Assembly: GCA_002682825.1 (NCBI GenBank)
Contig: NOKP01000002.1
Span: forward strand, 2,444,436-2,508,435
Reading direction: 5' to 3'
DNA from: Neonectria sp. B-13
Lineage: Eukaryota > Ascomycota > Sordariomycetes > Hypocreales > Nectriaceae
DNA: 64,000 nt
In this document: positions 23,223 to 36,073 of the stretch, in pieces
How the letters are laid out: each line of letters begins with the position of its first letter
Numbering within the stretch: position 1 is the stretch's first letter
The notes under the pieces: generated by a model
What the model was told of the DNA's origin: nothing
Database searches by the model: none
Seen by the model: only the letters and a program-made list of their open reading frames with translations
Made by a program: the position numbers and the translations under genes

Positions 23223-26200
23223 TCACAGTCGGGGCTCGATGCCCCGGAAGTTGCTATCTTCGGCCCAATGCGAATCTGGCCAGACAAGACGGATCGCTTC
23301 CCAAATATGGCTGTTCAAGACATGTGTCAGTAACACTAGTATCCGTCATCGGGACATAACAGGAGGCAGGAGGGTGGTGCTACAAAGGGGGCGCTGGTGG
23401 TGAAGGTGTAAGGGATAGTGAATGTGTGCTCACCTGACGTGGAGGATCTCGAGTCCATCCTTGACCTCTTGTGGTAGATCCTTGACATCCTTGCGATTCT
23501 GGGCGGGGAGTAGTACAGTCTTGACTCCCGCTCGGAGGGCGCCGATCAGCTTTTCCTTGATACCTCCGACGGCTGTAACTCGGCCCCGGAGAGAAATCTC
23601 GCCCTGTAGTACAAGAAGTGTGAGTACATCAACCTATCTTTGGCCAAGGAATCTGCCAACAACTTACTGTCATGGCCATAGATGGTGGAACTGGCTTGCC
23701 CGAGAACAGAGAAATCATGGCCACCGCTTGACCGATGCCACTGCTGGGGCCATCCTTGGGAATGGCACCCGAGGGACAGTGGACGTGGATGCTACGCTCC
23801 TTCATGATGTCAGTGGTCGGCTCCGGCGTCAATCCTAACTCAAACGCGTGTGCCTTGACCCAAGTCAGGGCGACTTCAACGCTCTCCTTGAGAACATCTC
23901 CCAGCTTGCCGGTAAGCTGCACTCGTCCGTTGCCAGGCATATCGGCTACCTCAATGAAGAGAATACTGCCGTTGCCCCCAGAGCTGTAGGCGACGAGACC
24001 CGTCACGATACCGGGCCGGCTCGTCGTTTCGGCAATCTCCTCCTCGTATTTCTCAATGCCCAGAATATTCTCAATGTCTTCTACCGTTAGATTCGACTGG
24101 TAGTCGTTGACGTACCCGCCGTCCTTTGCTTCGGAAAACTCGACTGCCTTCGCACGGCAAACCGAGCCGATCTCACGCTCGAGGTTGCGAACACCGGACT
24201 CACGGGTGTACGACTCGATGATCTTGGACACAACGTCCTGGTTAAAGCCAATCTGGCTTTCAGACAATCCGTTCACCCTGATCTGTTTGGGGATCAGGTG
24301 CTGTATCGCAATGTGACGCTTCTCGAGAGTCGTGTAGCCAGGGATGTAGATGGTCTCCATCCGATCCAGCAAGGGAGCAGGGATGGTGTCCAGGCTGTTG
24401 GCTGTGGCAATGAAGAGAATCTTGGAAAGGTCAATGGGCATTCCAACGTAGTGATCTTGGAAGTTGTTGTTCTGCTCAGGGTCCAAAACTTCGAGCATAG
24501 CTGCCGAGGGATCGCCGTGGACATTGGCTTGTCCAATCTTGTCGATCTCGTCAAGCAAGATAACAGGGTTGGCAACCCCGACCTTTCTCAGACCTTGGAC
24601 GATGAGACCAGGCAAGGCCGCAACGTAAGTCCTTCGATGACCACGAATCTCAGCCTCGTCCCGAACTCCACCCAGAGAGATGCGGTGGAATTTGCGTCCC
24701 AAGGCCGTCGCCACTGACCTTGCCAGACTGGTCTTGCCCACACCCGGCGGTCCCGCCAGAAGCATGATGGGGGACTTGTCCACCAAGCGCTGAGACTTGA
24801 GGATTTGAAGCTTGGCGATTTCCGGCTTTGCAGCGTCCTCGGCGGCCAAGTTCTTCTCCGCGGCTCCCTCCTCTTTCTCTTCCTCAGCCTTGACCATTTC
24901 GTCCTCGGCCTTTTTGATCTTATTATCCACATCGTCGTTGATGGACTGTTTGAGTCTCAGCACTGCCAAGTATTCGATGAGTCTCTTCTTGACGCTCTCG
25001 AGGCCATAATGGTCCTCGTCGAGCTGTTTCTTGGCGTTGTGCAGAGTCTCCGGCCCCAGTCGGTCATCGGTGACGGTGGACCATGGAATCTCTGACAGGG
25101 TTTCCAACCAATTCCTGGTGACCTGGTATTCCTGATTCATAGGCATCATCTTCTGTAACCTGCGCATCTCTCTGTCCACCATCTTGGCAGCCTCCTGGGG
25201 AAGTTTGGCATTTTGAAGCTTCCGTTTGAGGTCGTCTAGCTCGTTGGCTTCCTGATCATCACCCTGATCGTTGCCTGGAGGGAACTGTCCATTCGGGGGA
25301 ACAAAGGACATGCCGGGAATTTGGGGCAGTTGGTTTCCTTTGCGATTTTGGTTCTCGTTCAAGCGATCCAATATCTGAACAGGCATGGCTGCGAATGTGG
25401 TGATCTTGAAATTGTTCTTGATGCCTCCGACTTGACGCTCGAGCAGCTCAATGACTTTGGTTAATCGCACCTTGACATCCAGCGCAGCGAGTACTTCGAG
25501 CTTCTCCTCGTGGCTAGTTTCGACGAGGTTAGCCATGAAGTCGGCCAGCAGTCCGGCATCCTTTATTTCCCTCCGCATGATGAGCATATCCAATCGCTTA
25601 GTTATCAGTGGCGAAAGAACGGGGCTGCCCTTGGTTCGAGGTAGGAGAGAGGATATCCTTAGGATGGTGACGAGTTCTCGCGATCGGGTTTTCAAGAGGC
25701 TGAAGAGATCCTGAAGCTGCTGGTCGGGAGGAGAGGATACTAGGAGATCGTCAGCGATTTGGCGAACACAAACAGGGCAACGTGGACGTGAACATACTGT
25801 CATCGGTGAAATACGTAACCTTTCCGGTGAAGAAGGGACGTTCGCGAGTGATGTTGTCGATACGGATACGTGAGGTGCCCTCGACGCGCAAGGCGAACTC
25901 CCCGGTGCCTCTTCCATCGATGCCAATGATCTTGGCGGCAACGCCAAAGTTGTACAGGTCCTTCTCCTTGGCGCTACCCGGGTTCACCTCTTCGATCTGG
26001 GAGCTGTCGATGTCGTCCGTACCGACCAAGAGCTGGCCGTTGGTGCCGACTAGGGGCGACGAGACGGGGACGCAGGCGATGGGAATGGCATCAATACGGC
26101 CATCGGGGCCTTTGGTAGCGGCTTGCTCGTAGACGTAGGCGAGGAGTGCGGGGATATCGGGACGGCTGGAGTTGACTGCAATGCGCTGGACGAGACCGGG

Positions 26201-26263
26201 GAGCAGGATGGTGCCTCGAGCGAGCGGGATCAGGGGAAGCGTCGCGGTCTGAGATCTCCCCAT
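23223..26263 (-). CDS. pln: Peroxisomal Lon protease (LONP2 type)
   Basis: ATP-dependent AAA+ serine protease of the peroxisomal matrix that degrades damaged or misfolded proteins. Exons are 26263-25798, 25739-23668, 23603-23434 and 23310-23223, summing to 2796 nt (931 aa). The N-terminus ([23 protein letters not shown]) goes straight into the Lon substrate-binding domain with no mitochondrial presequence, which separates it from PIM1. Walker A GPPGVGKT lies near residue 485 and Walker B is [10 protein letters not shown]. The catalytic Ser lies in [10 protein letters not shown] and the catalytic Lys in TAVGGIKEK (exon 3). A Lys/Glu-rich insert sits at about 430-460. The last exon encodes [28 protein letters not shown]; the terminal PRL is a plausible PTS1 variant. 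Introns are 58, 64 and 123 nt. The gene is head to head with RPA32. Identity is certain; the PTS1 function is inferred. Confidence 0.95.
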
Positions 26264-27216
26264 GACGGAATCAAGACGGAATCAAGGCTTGCAGGAAAGG
26301 ACGATGCAGAACGGGAAGGGCAGAAAGGAAGACGAAACGAGGCGGTAGAAGTACAGATTCAGTAGGGCGGGCGATGGCGATTGCTGTTTGGATGAGGCAC
26401 AGCAGGACGAGGTGGAGGAGTTGATGTCAGATGTCAAGTCGTTGCTCGTTGGCGGCCGGTCGCGGGAAAGCTGGAGAAACACGGGGATCAAAGCCGAAGC
26501 CGGGGTATGCTACGCACAGTACGCTACAGGGAACAGGTGCCATCGTTCCACTTTGCTACCGAGGCTAATTATCATCAAGTCGCCCATGACCGACCGATAC
26601 GGATACTATGTCCGTTGGTCTCGGCTTGGCTCCAATGGAAACCGCACCAGAGGCGAGGTCGGCATTTTGGCTCGGGATGCGAATTGCCCCAGGAATTCTC
26701 CCCGATGCCATCTTATTCCATCACTGATCATCTGTGACTGGGATGCAAGCCTAGCTAGACGCACACTTTTGGAGACGCGCAGGAGCGCAATGCATACGGC
26801 TTGGTAAGTCGAATCATCGGCATGATCCGCAGCTGACGCACTCTCTGCTGAGGTCAGTCAGCCCAGTCGTTCATGTGAGGCCACAGAAGCTGCGTGTTGA
26901 AGGCTGAAGCAGCCCATCGTCGAATATAAGTCCGTACGGATACTGGCACGGCACTTGGCCATGACTCAGCAACAGCAGCTTGGAGCATGTAAAATACTAC
27001 TAAGTATGTAGGTACGAAGTAGACACGTGCTCAGGCATCCATAATTACAGCCTTAGGTTGAGAGATGCTAAGATGACTAAGATCTTGATGCCTGCCCCAC
27101 TTGTCGCAGATCGCGGGGCAACCATCCATTAAACCAAGTCGCGACTTCACGCGTCTCCTTCTGGCGTGCGACAGACTACATTTGCACACATCCAATATCC
27201 TCCCACAACCACCATA
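26264..27216. promoter_or_regulatory. Shared upstream region between Lon protease and RPA32
   Basis: A 953-bp divergent intergenic region that must hold both promoters. It contains an ACGCGT box at 27149 and a GTACGAAGTAG half-site at 27012. ORFs inside it (for example 26388-26807) show no domain. Confidence 0.6.
27149..27154 (+). promoter_or_regulatory. ACGCGT (MCB-like) box upstream of RPA32
   Basis: The hexamer ACGCGT lies about 60 bp upstream of the RPA32 start codon. In yeasts this MluI cell-cycle box binds MBF and drives G1/S expression of replication genes, including RPA genes. A role here is inferred from position and gene function only. Confidence 0.5.
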
Positions 27217-28180
27217 ATGTGTACGCCTACCACCTCCCCGCAGCCCTCCTACGAACTTGCACTGACATGAAACGCAATAGCTGCATACGGAGGATACTCA
27301 AAACAGGGCGGTGAAGACTCCGGTGGTTTCTTTGCAGGTGGTTCACAGCAGGGCAGCCAAGGTGGTGGCGGCGGCGGCAAGGTATGTGTGATGCCATCGT
27401 CTTCTTCTTCAGATGAATCCACCCAACAGTTCGCGCAGCTACTAACCACATGTTCTACTTCCCTAGAATTACCAAGATGAATCCCTGCGCCCCGTGACAA
27501 TCAAGCAAATTCTCGACGCCGATGAAGCCTACGCTGGTGCCGACTTCAAAATCGACGGCTCCTCCGTCACCCAGATCACCTTCGTAGGCCAAATCCGCCA
27601 CGTGAACCTGCAGCCTACAACCATGACCTTCAAAATCGATGACGGCACCGGCCAGATCGACGTCAAGAAGTGGATCGATGCCGATAAGGCGCAGGATGAG
27701 GCCGACGCTGGGTGGGAGCTCAACACGCATGTTCGCGTCTGGGGCCGCCTTAAGTCTTTCAACAAGCGTCATGTTGGTGCTCATGTCATCCGTCCTGTGA
27801 CCGACCCCAATGAGGTCAACTACCACCTCCTTGAGGCCACCTACGTACACCTCTACTTTAGTAAGGGACCTCTTGGTGGCAACGGAGCCAACGGCGAAGG
27901 GGATAGCATGTTCGTCGACGGTGGCAACTACAACAACCAAGCTGGTAATACCGCGAGCCAAGCACCCAGCAAGCTATCTGGCTGTGGTGCCCCGGCCAAG
28001 AAGATGTTCAACTTCATGAACGACTCGCCCGGTGGCAACGAGGGCATCCATCTCAACGTCATTACCAACTCTACTGGAATGTCTGTGAGGGACGTCCTGA
28101 CTGGTGCGGATGAGTTGCTTGGCCAGGGCTTAATCTACACAACTGTCGACGACGAGACGTGGGCGATTTTGGAATATTAA
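27217..28180 (+). CDS. RFA2: Replication protein A, 32-kDa subunit (RPA2)
   Basis: Middle subunit of the heterotrimeric single-strand DNA-binding complex used in replication, repair and recombination. Exons are 27217-27220 (ATG plus one base), 27281-27381 and 27467-28180, giving 272 aa. The N-terminus MSAYGGYSKQGGEDSGGFFAGG is the Gly/Ser/Tyr-rich region that is phosphorylated in other species. The OB fold (DBD-D) runs from about residue 45 to 160 (RPVTIKQILDADEAYAGADFKIDGSSVTQITFVGQIR to VTDPNEVNYHLLEATYVHLYF). A Gly/Asn-rich linker follows, and the C-terminus (MSVRDVLTGADELLGQGLIYTTVDDETWAILEY) is the winged-helix protein-interaction domain. Introns of 60 and 85 nt both have good branch points (CTGAC, CTAAC). 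Identity is certain. Confidence 0.96.
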
Positions 28181-28611
28181 AGGATGTGACTGGGGTTCTG
28201 AAGAGAGGATAGTGGCATAGGCGTGTCAACTGTACAGGGCACAATCCTGGTTAAAACGGTGTTCAAGGATATAGGCGGCTGAGCTTATGAGGGAATGACG
28301 ATTTGTTTGTTTTCTTGTTAATGAATGACTGGAGCTAGTCGGTACACTGCCAAATGCAGCATGAATAGAGATATTGCCGTGGTAAAGACTGTCCATCAGT
28401 GTGTGTGTGTGCCCAAGCCTAATGACTCGGACGCTTCTTCGGTACTTCAAATCAAACAACGTTCATAACGAATGAAGATGGTCAGCCAACCCAATCGCAG
28501 CCAGCTGTCCCGTATGCACTTCCACTCAACTTCTGTTCAATCTTGTTTCCATCAGATCATCATGCTTTCAGACCTCGGTGTCTTCAATCTGTTCAACCTT
28601 CTCTTTCGCGA
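28181..28611. other. Convergent spacer between RPA32 and the GNAT gene
   Basis: These 431 bp between two convergent stop codons should contain both 3' ends. A short (TG)n run lies near 28399-28410. I see no gene. Confidence 0.6.
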
Positions 28612-29598
28612 CTAGACCTTCACTCTCCCGCCGACGGTAGTCAGCACGACTGACGCAGTAGCGTAAGCTGGCTTTGGAGCCTGTGGCTCACGAACCATGA
28701 TGTACAGCCGGACAGGATCACGGCCACGCTCAAACGCCACGTCCCGCTTGACCTCGAAGCCAAACTTGGCGTAGTAGGCATTGGTGCGTTCGTTGCTGGA
28801 CTCTAGGTACACAGGACGGCCCTCGGCATCGGCCTGCGGGGTGGATATGTTAGCGACGAGATATAACGCTCCTTTTGCCATGTCTGGAAGAGAGTGACGG
28901 TGAAAAGGGAACGGAGGTGTAACTGAGTTATGAGGGTAGCTGCGGGAAACCAACTTTTTCAATCATGTCGCGGATGAGCTTCCCGGCGTAGCCCTTGCCT
29001 CTCGCGTTGGGCTTCGTGCCGAGGTAGACAAGATAGTAGCATTCACTATCCCGATCCGCCATCACCTCCTCCTTGGTGTGGTTCAGGACGGGGATCATCT
29101 CGTCGAAGTAGCGCCTGCGGCCCTCGGGCGAGAGCTGGTACCACAGCCTCCACATGCCACTCCGAAGGACCGTCCACCAGTCTTCCATCTGCTTGCCCGG
29201 AGGCAACCTGTATTCGTGGGATTGATTGTGAGTATTTGCTGTTTCTTCGCTGAGACGGGGACCGGCGGTTGGGTAGCCACATACCAGAGGGCAACGGCAT
29301 CATAGTCAGGCCCAATGGCGGTGACGACGCCCTTGTAGACGTGAGCAGCGACCATGTAAGTCATGATATCGACGTGAAGCTTCCACTTGTACTCATCCGA
29401 ATATCCAGCCATGTCATCTCCGTCAAGGACATAGCGGCTCATCGCATCGGTAGCAAACGAGTGGGCCAACGACCGGCCGGCCTCAGCGCACTCATCAATG
29501 CTGACAACCCGGACAGTGTCTTCCCAGGTCGGCGGCACGAGAGAGTGGCGTCGCCAATCGGTAAGCCCCGACGTGCTATTCCCATTCAAATTCTTCAT
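28612..29598 (-). CDS. GNAT-family N-acetyltransferase
   Basis: Acetyl-CoA-dependent acetyltransferase of unknown substrate. Exons are 29598-29285, 29207-28955 and 28833-28612, giving 262 aa. Residues about 25-110 form a fungal-type N-terminal part (TVRVVSIDECAEAGRSLAHSFATDAMSRYVLDG). The acetyl-CoA pyrophosphate loop is in exon 2 (LVYLGTKPNARGKGYAGKLIRDMIEK), matching the Q/R-x-x-G-x-G/A motif. The C-terminal strand-helix-strand is ADAEGRPVYLESSNERTNAYYAKFGFEV. Introns are 29208-29284 (77 nt) and 28834-28954 (121 nt, donor GTTGGT, branch CGCTAAC). The frame closes at 789 nt. Fungal members of this layout are usually annotated only as GNAT proteins; the substrate could be a small molecule or a protein. 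Confidence 0.9.
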
Positions 29599-31195
29599 TC
29601 TGGGCGGCCGGATGCTTTACTCGATACTTGGACGGTCTGTAGAGCCGGGGGCAGGTGTTAAGCAAGCGGCTCGCAACCAGAGGTCTAGACTTACATTGTA
29701 TATTTTGGATACTATCGCCCGTATGGACTTGCGAGAGCTGGCTTCTGGAGAGAGGCGTGAACCTCGAGGGGTGACGCAGGCAGTTAAGGCTGGCGCGGAG
29801 TTCAACCGACATCAATGTGGTGTTTGAGCGGGCCAGGCTCTCGACGGTAGGCTAGGTTTTGTTAGGTTCGTTGTAGGCTTCGACGGAATGCCGATGGACG
29901 AAGGCGGTTCACGATGGTGAGATTGCGGAGTTGCGAGAAGATGGTTGAGGCACAGTGAAGAGACGGACGGAGCTGGAGGAGGGCAGGATGGCAGCGGGCG
30001 TTGCGTTGTGGGTAGCAATCAGGCAAGTCAACAGCAGCAAGACACCGAGTTGGATTTTCTCTCAAAGCTGGCCCCTGTGAAAGGGTGCTTTGTAAGAATG
30101 ATTCCTGACTTGAAGATCCTGTAAGTGAAGCCGGCGATTGTGATGTCGAGACGGATGACAGAGGGAGAAAGAGGCGGAGGCGGGCTACCCGGGTCACGGG
30201 GCTTATGTAGGTAGATGGAAGTGCCGGGAGGTCCCGCGCCTAGATACGGGACTCCAGACGCTTAGAACATGACGGCGAATACCATTGGCTAGCCGCCGGG
30301 GCAACCCATTCGTGGGGTGAAGCTGTCGTTGCGAGTCACGGTTGCAGAAGCACACGGTTGGGCATCACAGTGATACGCGATGTTGGCGAGCAAGGCGGCC
30401 GGGGGGCACGCATGACCAGTGGGGGGTTGCGGTGCGGCATGTTGGCCAAGTCAGGCGGGCCATTCGTGAAGCTGTATCCGGGAGATCCCCTCTCAGCCTG
30501 AGCCAGTCACTGAATGGGGATGCGAAGTGAATGTGGCTCGGTGGGGATTCGAGGTTGGGCGGCGGCAACAACAAAGAGAAGCGCAAGCCACCGAGCAGAG
30601 AGAAAAGCCGTCAAAGCCTCTCCCCTCACTGCGCCAAGCGTCCCCCCGACGCCTATCACGGAGACGCGGCACTAGCGGAGAGAGGCGTGGGTTGATTTTG
30701 ATTGCAGCGCCCCTAGATAAATACGTCTGCAAGGATTCAGGTGATGGCGCTATGGTTCCGGTGCATATCGACGGCTGGCCGCGGCCCGGATGTTGCTGCA
30801 CCTCGCATGTAAGAATGAGACTCGGCGAAGCGAAGGAAGTCTAGAGGCAGGCCTTCCGGTTTGGAACATCGTCGTCCACCGGGATGCCGGCGGTGATGGG
30901 ATCCAAGCGAGTCCGTACATCCGCTTCTGGCGCGTCTCGGCGGCTGATCTTCAAGTCATTGAGCGAACCGGCCAGAACGCCGGTAGACAACGTCGAATTT
31001 AAGAAAGCGGCTCTCAGCCCAAGAGACAACTCTCGAAGGCCACGAGAGTGGATATCTATGCAGATCAACTGTGAACAACCAATGCGCCACATGCGTCTCC
31101 TCCCACGTCCTCAAAGTCCTCTCGCACACAGTTGTCATTGTTTCATTTGGTTATTTCTCCCCATTTCCATTTCATTTGACACGTCCGCGTTCGCC
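29599..31195. other. Intergenic region between the GNAT gene and IDI1
   Basis: 1.6 kb lying upstream of the minus-strand GNAT gene and downstream of the minus-strand IDI1. Small ORFs on both strands have no family features, and no gene is supported. Confidence 0.55.
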
Positions 31196-32120
<925 letters not shown>

Positions 32121-34654
32121 GTTGACGCAAGGTGTGCAGAGCCTTGAGGACGATAGAAGGGGGAAACGGGGCGATAGAGAGGAGGCAATGGGAGTTTCTC
32201 AGGGCTGAGTCGGTCTGTCTGAAGTTCCCAACGGCGCCTCACAATTTAAAGTCATTTGCTGCCCCTCCAAGTCGTCGCCCGGCTGCCCCTCCATCACTGC
32301 CAACGGCCCGGGAGCCCACTGCCGGTCCACTGAAACCGCCCACTGGGGCCCCCTGTCTCAGCGCCTCTGGGGGGCACTCTTCCCTATCGGGCAGTCAGGT
32401 GGTGGGGCTCAACACTGATCCCTGCGAGTTAGTCAGCCACCTCGGTGAATCTCCTCTGGGTATGGTTCCAGCAAGACTTACTTAAATACTTCCTAAGTAA
32501 GTAAGTAAGTAAGTAGGCAGGCAGGTTGCTCTGCATCATGACTGAAATTCATGTTATCGGGTCATGATATCAAGTAGATACTGATATTGGTTTCTAATAA
32601 TACAATTTGGATGTTGAAGGACGCCTTAAGTTGTTGTGTATTTCTTTATTGTGGAGCTGGATATCCAATCCGAACGTCGATTCTAGAATAGCCAAAAGTC
32701 TCCAGTCGGGGATGCCCTGATCCCCAAGTTGGATCCGATAATTAAACTCGCCTAGATTTAGTGTTAGTTGAGTGTGCTGGTAGTAAGCGTGCAGATAACG
32801 AACCTACCGCTGGTACACGAAAGACATGTGTTCTGGTAGAAATATGCGAGATTGTCAGTCCTGTGGAAGCCCATCTCCCCGGAGGACTATGTCCTATGAA
32901 GAGGTCCTGAGTACCAGGTGCATTTGCCTTAGTCATACTTGAGTACAGTACATGTCGAGTCGGCTTGGCAAACATCAATGCATCCTGAAATGCCGTTTCA
33001 TGACTGCCGATTTTCAATGAATCATCGTCAATTTGACCTTGTTACCCATAGACATCTGCATGACCGTTATACACACAGGACATGTACGACGGAGCAGGAG
33101 GCTCAACGCCGTAAGCGGCGACATGTGTTTCGACAGTTGGTACGCTACATGTAGCGAGTGTCGTTTCTGGCATGGCTGAATGCTTCGGCTTGCATTTACC
33201 AGCATCGACGTCCCTAAGAGCGAGGGCTCCTAGGAAAGCCATATTCTTAGTAGGGATATTTTGAGTGAAGCTCTTGTAGAATGTGACAGTAAATGGAAAT
33301 GGGGGCCGCTCAGTTCGTCTTATACCAGACTTCCAGTCGGCGGAGACCATACACATGTCCAATGAGACGGTCATTCTCGTCGGCTAATCTCCCTCGGGTG
33401 TGCATGACCCATGAGTATAGAATTTGGTTAATGAGGCACTCGTATTCACGATGATTTGGGGCGGGACAGAGAAGAGCTTTGAGTCTTGGCAAAGTGGCAG
33501 TGGCCGCTGACAGTGCTAGGGCCGGGCATGGTGGTTGCCCAGCCCTGACAGGGCGTTGATCCCCGACCCATGGAAATGATGTTATGAACAATGTATCTAT
33601 CTGCAAGGAAGCCACCCGTAAAGTTAACCTAGTGTGGTCAGCGGTTACTTCGAAAAGCCTCGTAGATTCGCCGGTTTACGACAGACGCCGAAGGGACCAA
33701 AATGGCGTCAAGCGGAGACGCGGTGGCTACGCCTAGACCACGACGACGTCCTTGGACCAAGATCAATCAACACCCTCAGCCCTGTGCCCAGTGCTATTTC
33801 GGGGGTTACCACTATGCAGTATTCTGGATGCCCAAGCAAGTTCCAGTAGGTGAGCCAACGCCCAACGTTCCTTGGCAGGGCAGGCTTCGAGCATCCGTGG
33901 ATATTCGATTCAGAAGAGGCGAAGGCAGGAAGCGCAGTCCGAAGTTCGATTTTGCTTTCTGTTTGGACCTGTCCTCGTCTGTCATCGCTCCAGCAGATGC
34001 ATGCCCGACAAAGTTTGCACTTGCAAACGATATATGACCGGCGTCCGTAATTCCGATAATTGCGGGAAAGAGACTTAATGCTCCAGATAAGACTTCACAA
34101 TTCAGGCAAGGTATGATTGCGATTCTCCTTGAAATAACTGTGATTTTAGCACGTCACTTCGCCTCGAACCTCTGGTTGACTCTTCTGGTAAAATGTAAGA
34201 ATGTGACTGCGGGAGAGCGGAATTTTTTAGCAACAACGTTTCAATAACGAGATGAGGGGCCTCACTTGATGAATGTTTCGTAAGAATGGTTCAAACGAGG
34301 AATTAAGAATGAAGATGGATTAGGATTATGGTTTGAGTTGCGCCATCCATGGGAGAGAGTTCATACGAGGTTATGCGCTAAATCGGATATTACGCAAGCG
34401 GGGTTCGTGGAGCTGCACTCCTTGCTATCAGGGGAATCAGCCCAAGCGAGGCTGGGGACGGGAGCTTCGTCACTAACAACCTCGCATCCATCGCCACCGT
34501 CCTCGCCCTCCGCTTTCCGACAATACACGGCCGCCGGGCGCACGATAGCTCGCGATAGCTCCTGGCAAACGACCGCGACTCCCGGACTTCGAATCCACCG
34601 AGAAACTCCCATCCCAGCGTCGTTGGCACCGCCACGGGCCGACCCACCGCAGCC
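32121..34654. other. Divergent intergenic region IDI1/END3 with (TAAG)5
   Basis: 2.5 kb containing two promoters. The part from about 32520 to 34330 is more A+T-rich than its surroundings. Minus frames at 33310-33615 and 33042-33374 overlap, and I could not join them into a gene. A plus frame at 33702-34037 is likewise unsupported. These may be decayed coding sequence or chance. Confidence 0.5.
32494..32513. repeat. (TAAG)5 microsatellite
   Basis: Five perfect TAAG units followed by TAGGCAGGCAGG. Confidence 0.9.
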
Positions 34655-35957
34655 ATGGCTCCCAAGATCGAGGCGCAAGAGATCGAGACCTACTGGAACA
34701 TCTTCACCACTCGGACAGGCGGTGGAAAGTTCCTCACGGGCGAGCAGGCCGCCCCCGTCCTCAAGAACAGCGGGCTGCGCGACGACCAGCTGGAGCGTGT
34801 GTGGGACCTGGCGGATGTGGACAACGATGGCAACCTCGACTTTGAGGAGTTCTGTGTCGCGATGCGAGTGATTTTTGACATTCTCAATGGGGTACGGATG
34901 CAACGCGACTCTGTATGACATTGCCACACAGCAGCTCACCGAGATTAGGAATACGCCGATGTGCCGACGTCATTACCCGACTGGCTGGTACCCGAATCCA
35001 AGGCCCATCTCGTACAAGCGAGCCGAGCGATCACGGGGAAGCAAGTGCAGTTCGAGCAGGTGGAGGACGATGAAGACACCCAGGGGCTCAAGGACGGATT
35101 CGAGTGGTACATGAATCCTCAGGACAAGTCCAAATATGAGCAGATCTACCAGGAGAACCGGGACATGCGGGGCGAAGTTGCTTGTTTGTGCCCTTGACTA
35201 ACTTTCCGACTGCGCCTTTCGCTGACAGATGTTAGTTAATACTCTTGAGAGTCTCTACGAGTCGCTCGACGTCCCCGACACCGATGTCCGTTCTGCTTGG
35301 AACCTCATTAACCCGTCCGCTGGGTCTACAATCAACAAGGATGCGTGTCTTGCTTTCTTGCACATCCTCAACTACCGCCACGAAGGTTTCCGCATCCCCC
35401 GCACGGTACCCGCATCCCTTCGCTCGAGCTTCGAGCGCAACCAGATCGACTACCAGGTCGATAACCAGCGAACAGGCGCCAACTCCCGATGGGCCACCAA
35501 GGCCGACGAATCGACGAGCACAGGCCGCAAGGCTAAGTTTGGCGACCAATATCTGACACGACTGGGTCGCAGCGGCTTCAAGACAGCTGGAACAGACTTC
35601 TCAACAGAGAAGACTGAGGACTGGGAGGAGGTACGACTGAAGCGCAAGCTCCAGGAGCTCGAGGACAAGATGAAGAAGGTGGAGGAGATCGCGGAGCGAC
35701 GCAAAGGAGGCAAACGCGATTCCAAGCCCGCGCTCGTCAAGAAGGAGCTAGACCAGCTGCTAGATTACAAGCGAAGGGAGCTGAAGGAACTGGAAGAGGG
35801 CACAGGCAAGAGCGCCGTGGGCGGGAGCCTGAAGAGCGTGTCAGAGGATCTGCAGACAGTCCAGGAGCAGGTGGACGGCCTGGAGGGCCACCTGCGGTCG
35901 CGTGAACAGATCCTGGAGCAACTCCGGAGGGAGATTGAGGACGAGAGGCGAGGATAG
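34655..35957 (+). CDS. END3: Actin cytoskeleton-regulatory complex protein END3 (EH-domain protein)
   Basis: Endocytic adaptor that acts with PAN1 and SLA1 in actin-patch assembly and endocytosis (SagA in Aspergillus). Exons are 34655-34891, 34949-35176 and 35229-35957, giving 397 aa, the usual fungal length. The first EH domain is at residues about 5-100 and includes the EF-hand loop [14 protein letters not shown] second EH-like region spans about 135-230 ([60 protein letters not shown]). The C-terminal 130 residues form a coiled coil ([39 protein letters not shown]). Introns are 57 nt and 52 nt; intron 2 has a weak donor (GTTGCT) but a good ACTAAC branch and a CTGACAG acceptor. It is convergent with the oxidoreductase gene, 116 bp between stops. 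Confidence 0.95.
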
Positions 35958-36073
35958 ATAGGTGAGACGTGCATCTTTGGGTGGTGGTGTGGTTTTTGCT
36001 GCATGGCTTGTAGGAATAATACGGCGCTTTTTTGAATGGTATATCGGGCGTTGCTCTAGTCTTTAAGGGGGTA

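Noticed and set aside
23223..26263. Mitochondrial Lon (PIM1)
   Set aside because: No mitochondrial presequence or long N-terminal extension, the length is 931 aa, and the C-terminus ends in a PTS1-like tripeptide, so the peroxisomal type fits better.
33042..33615. Two overlapping minus frames that might be a decayed gene
   Set aside because: No intron joins them in frame and I recognise no domain; evidence is too weak to call a pseudogene.
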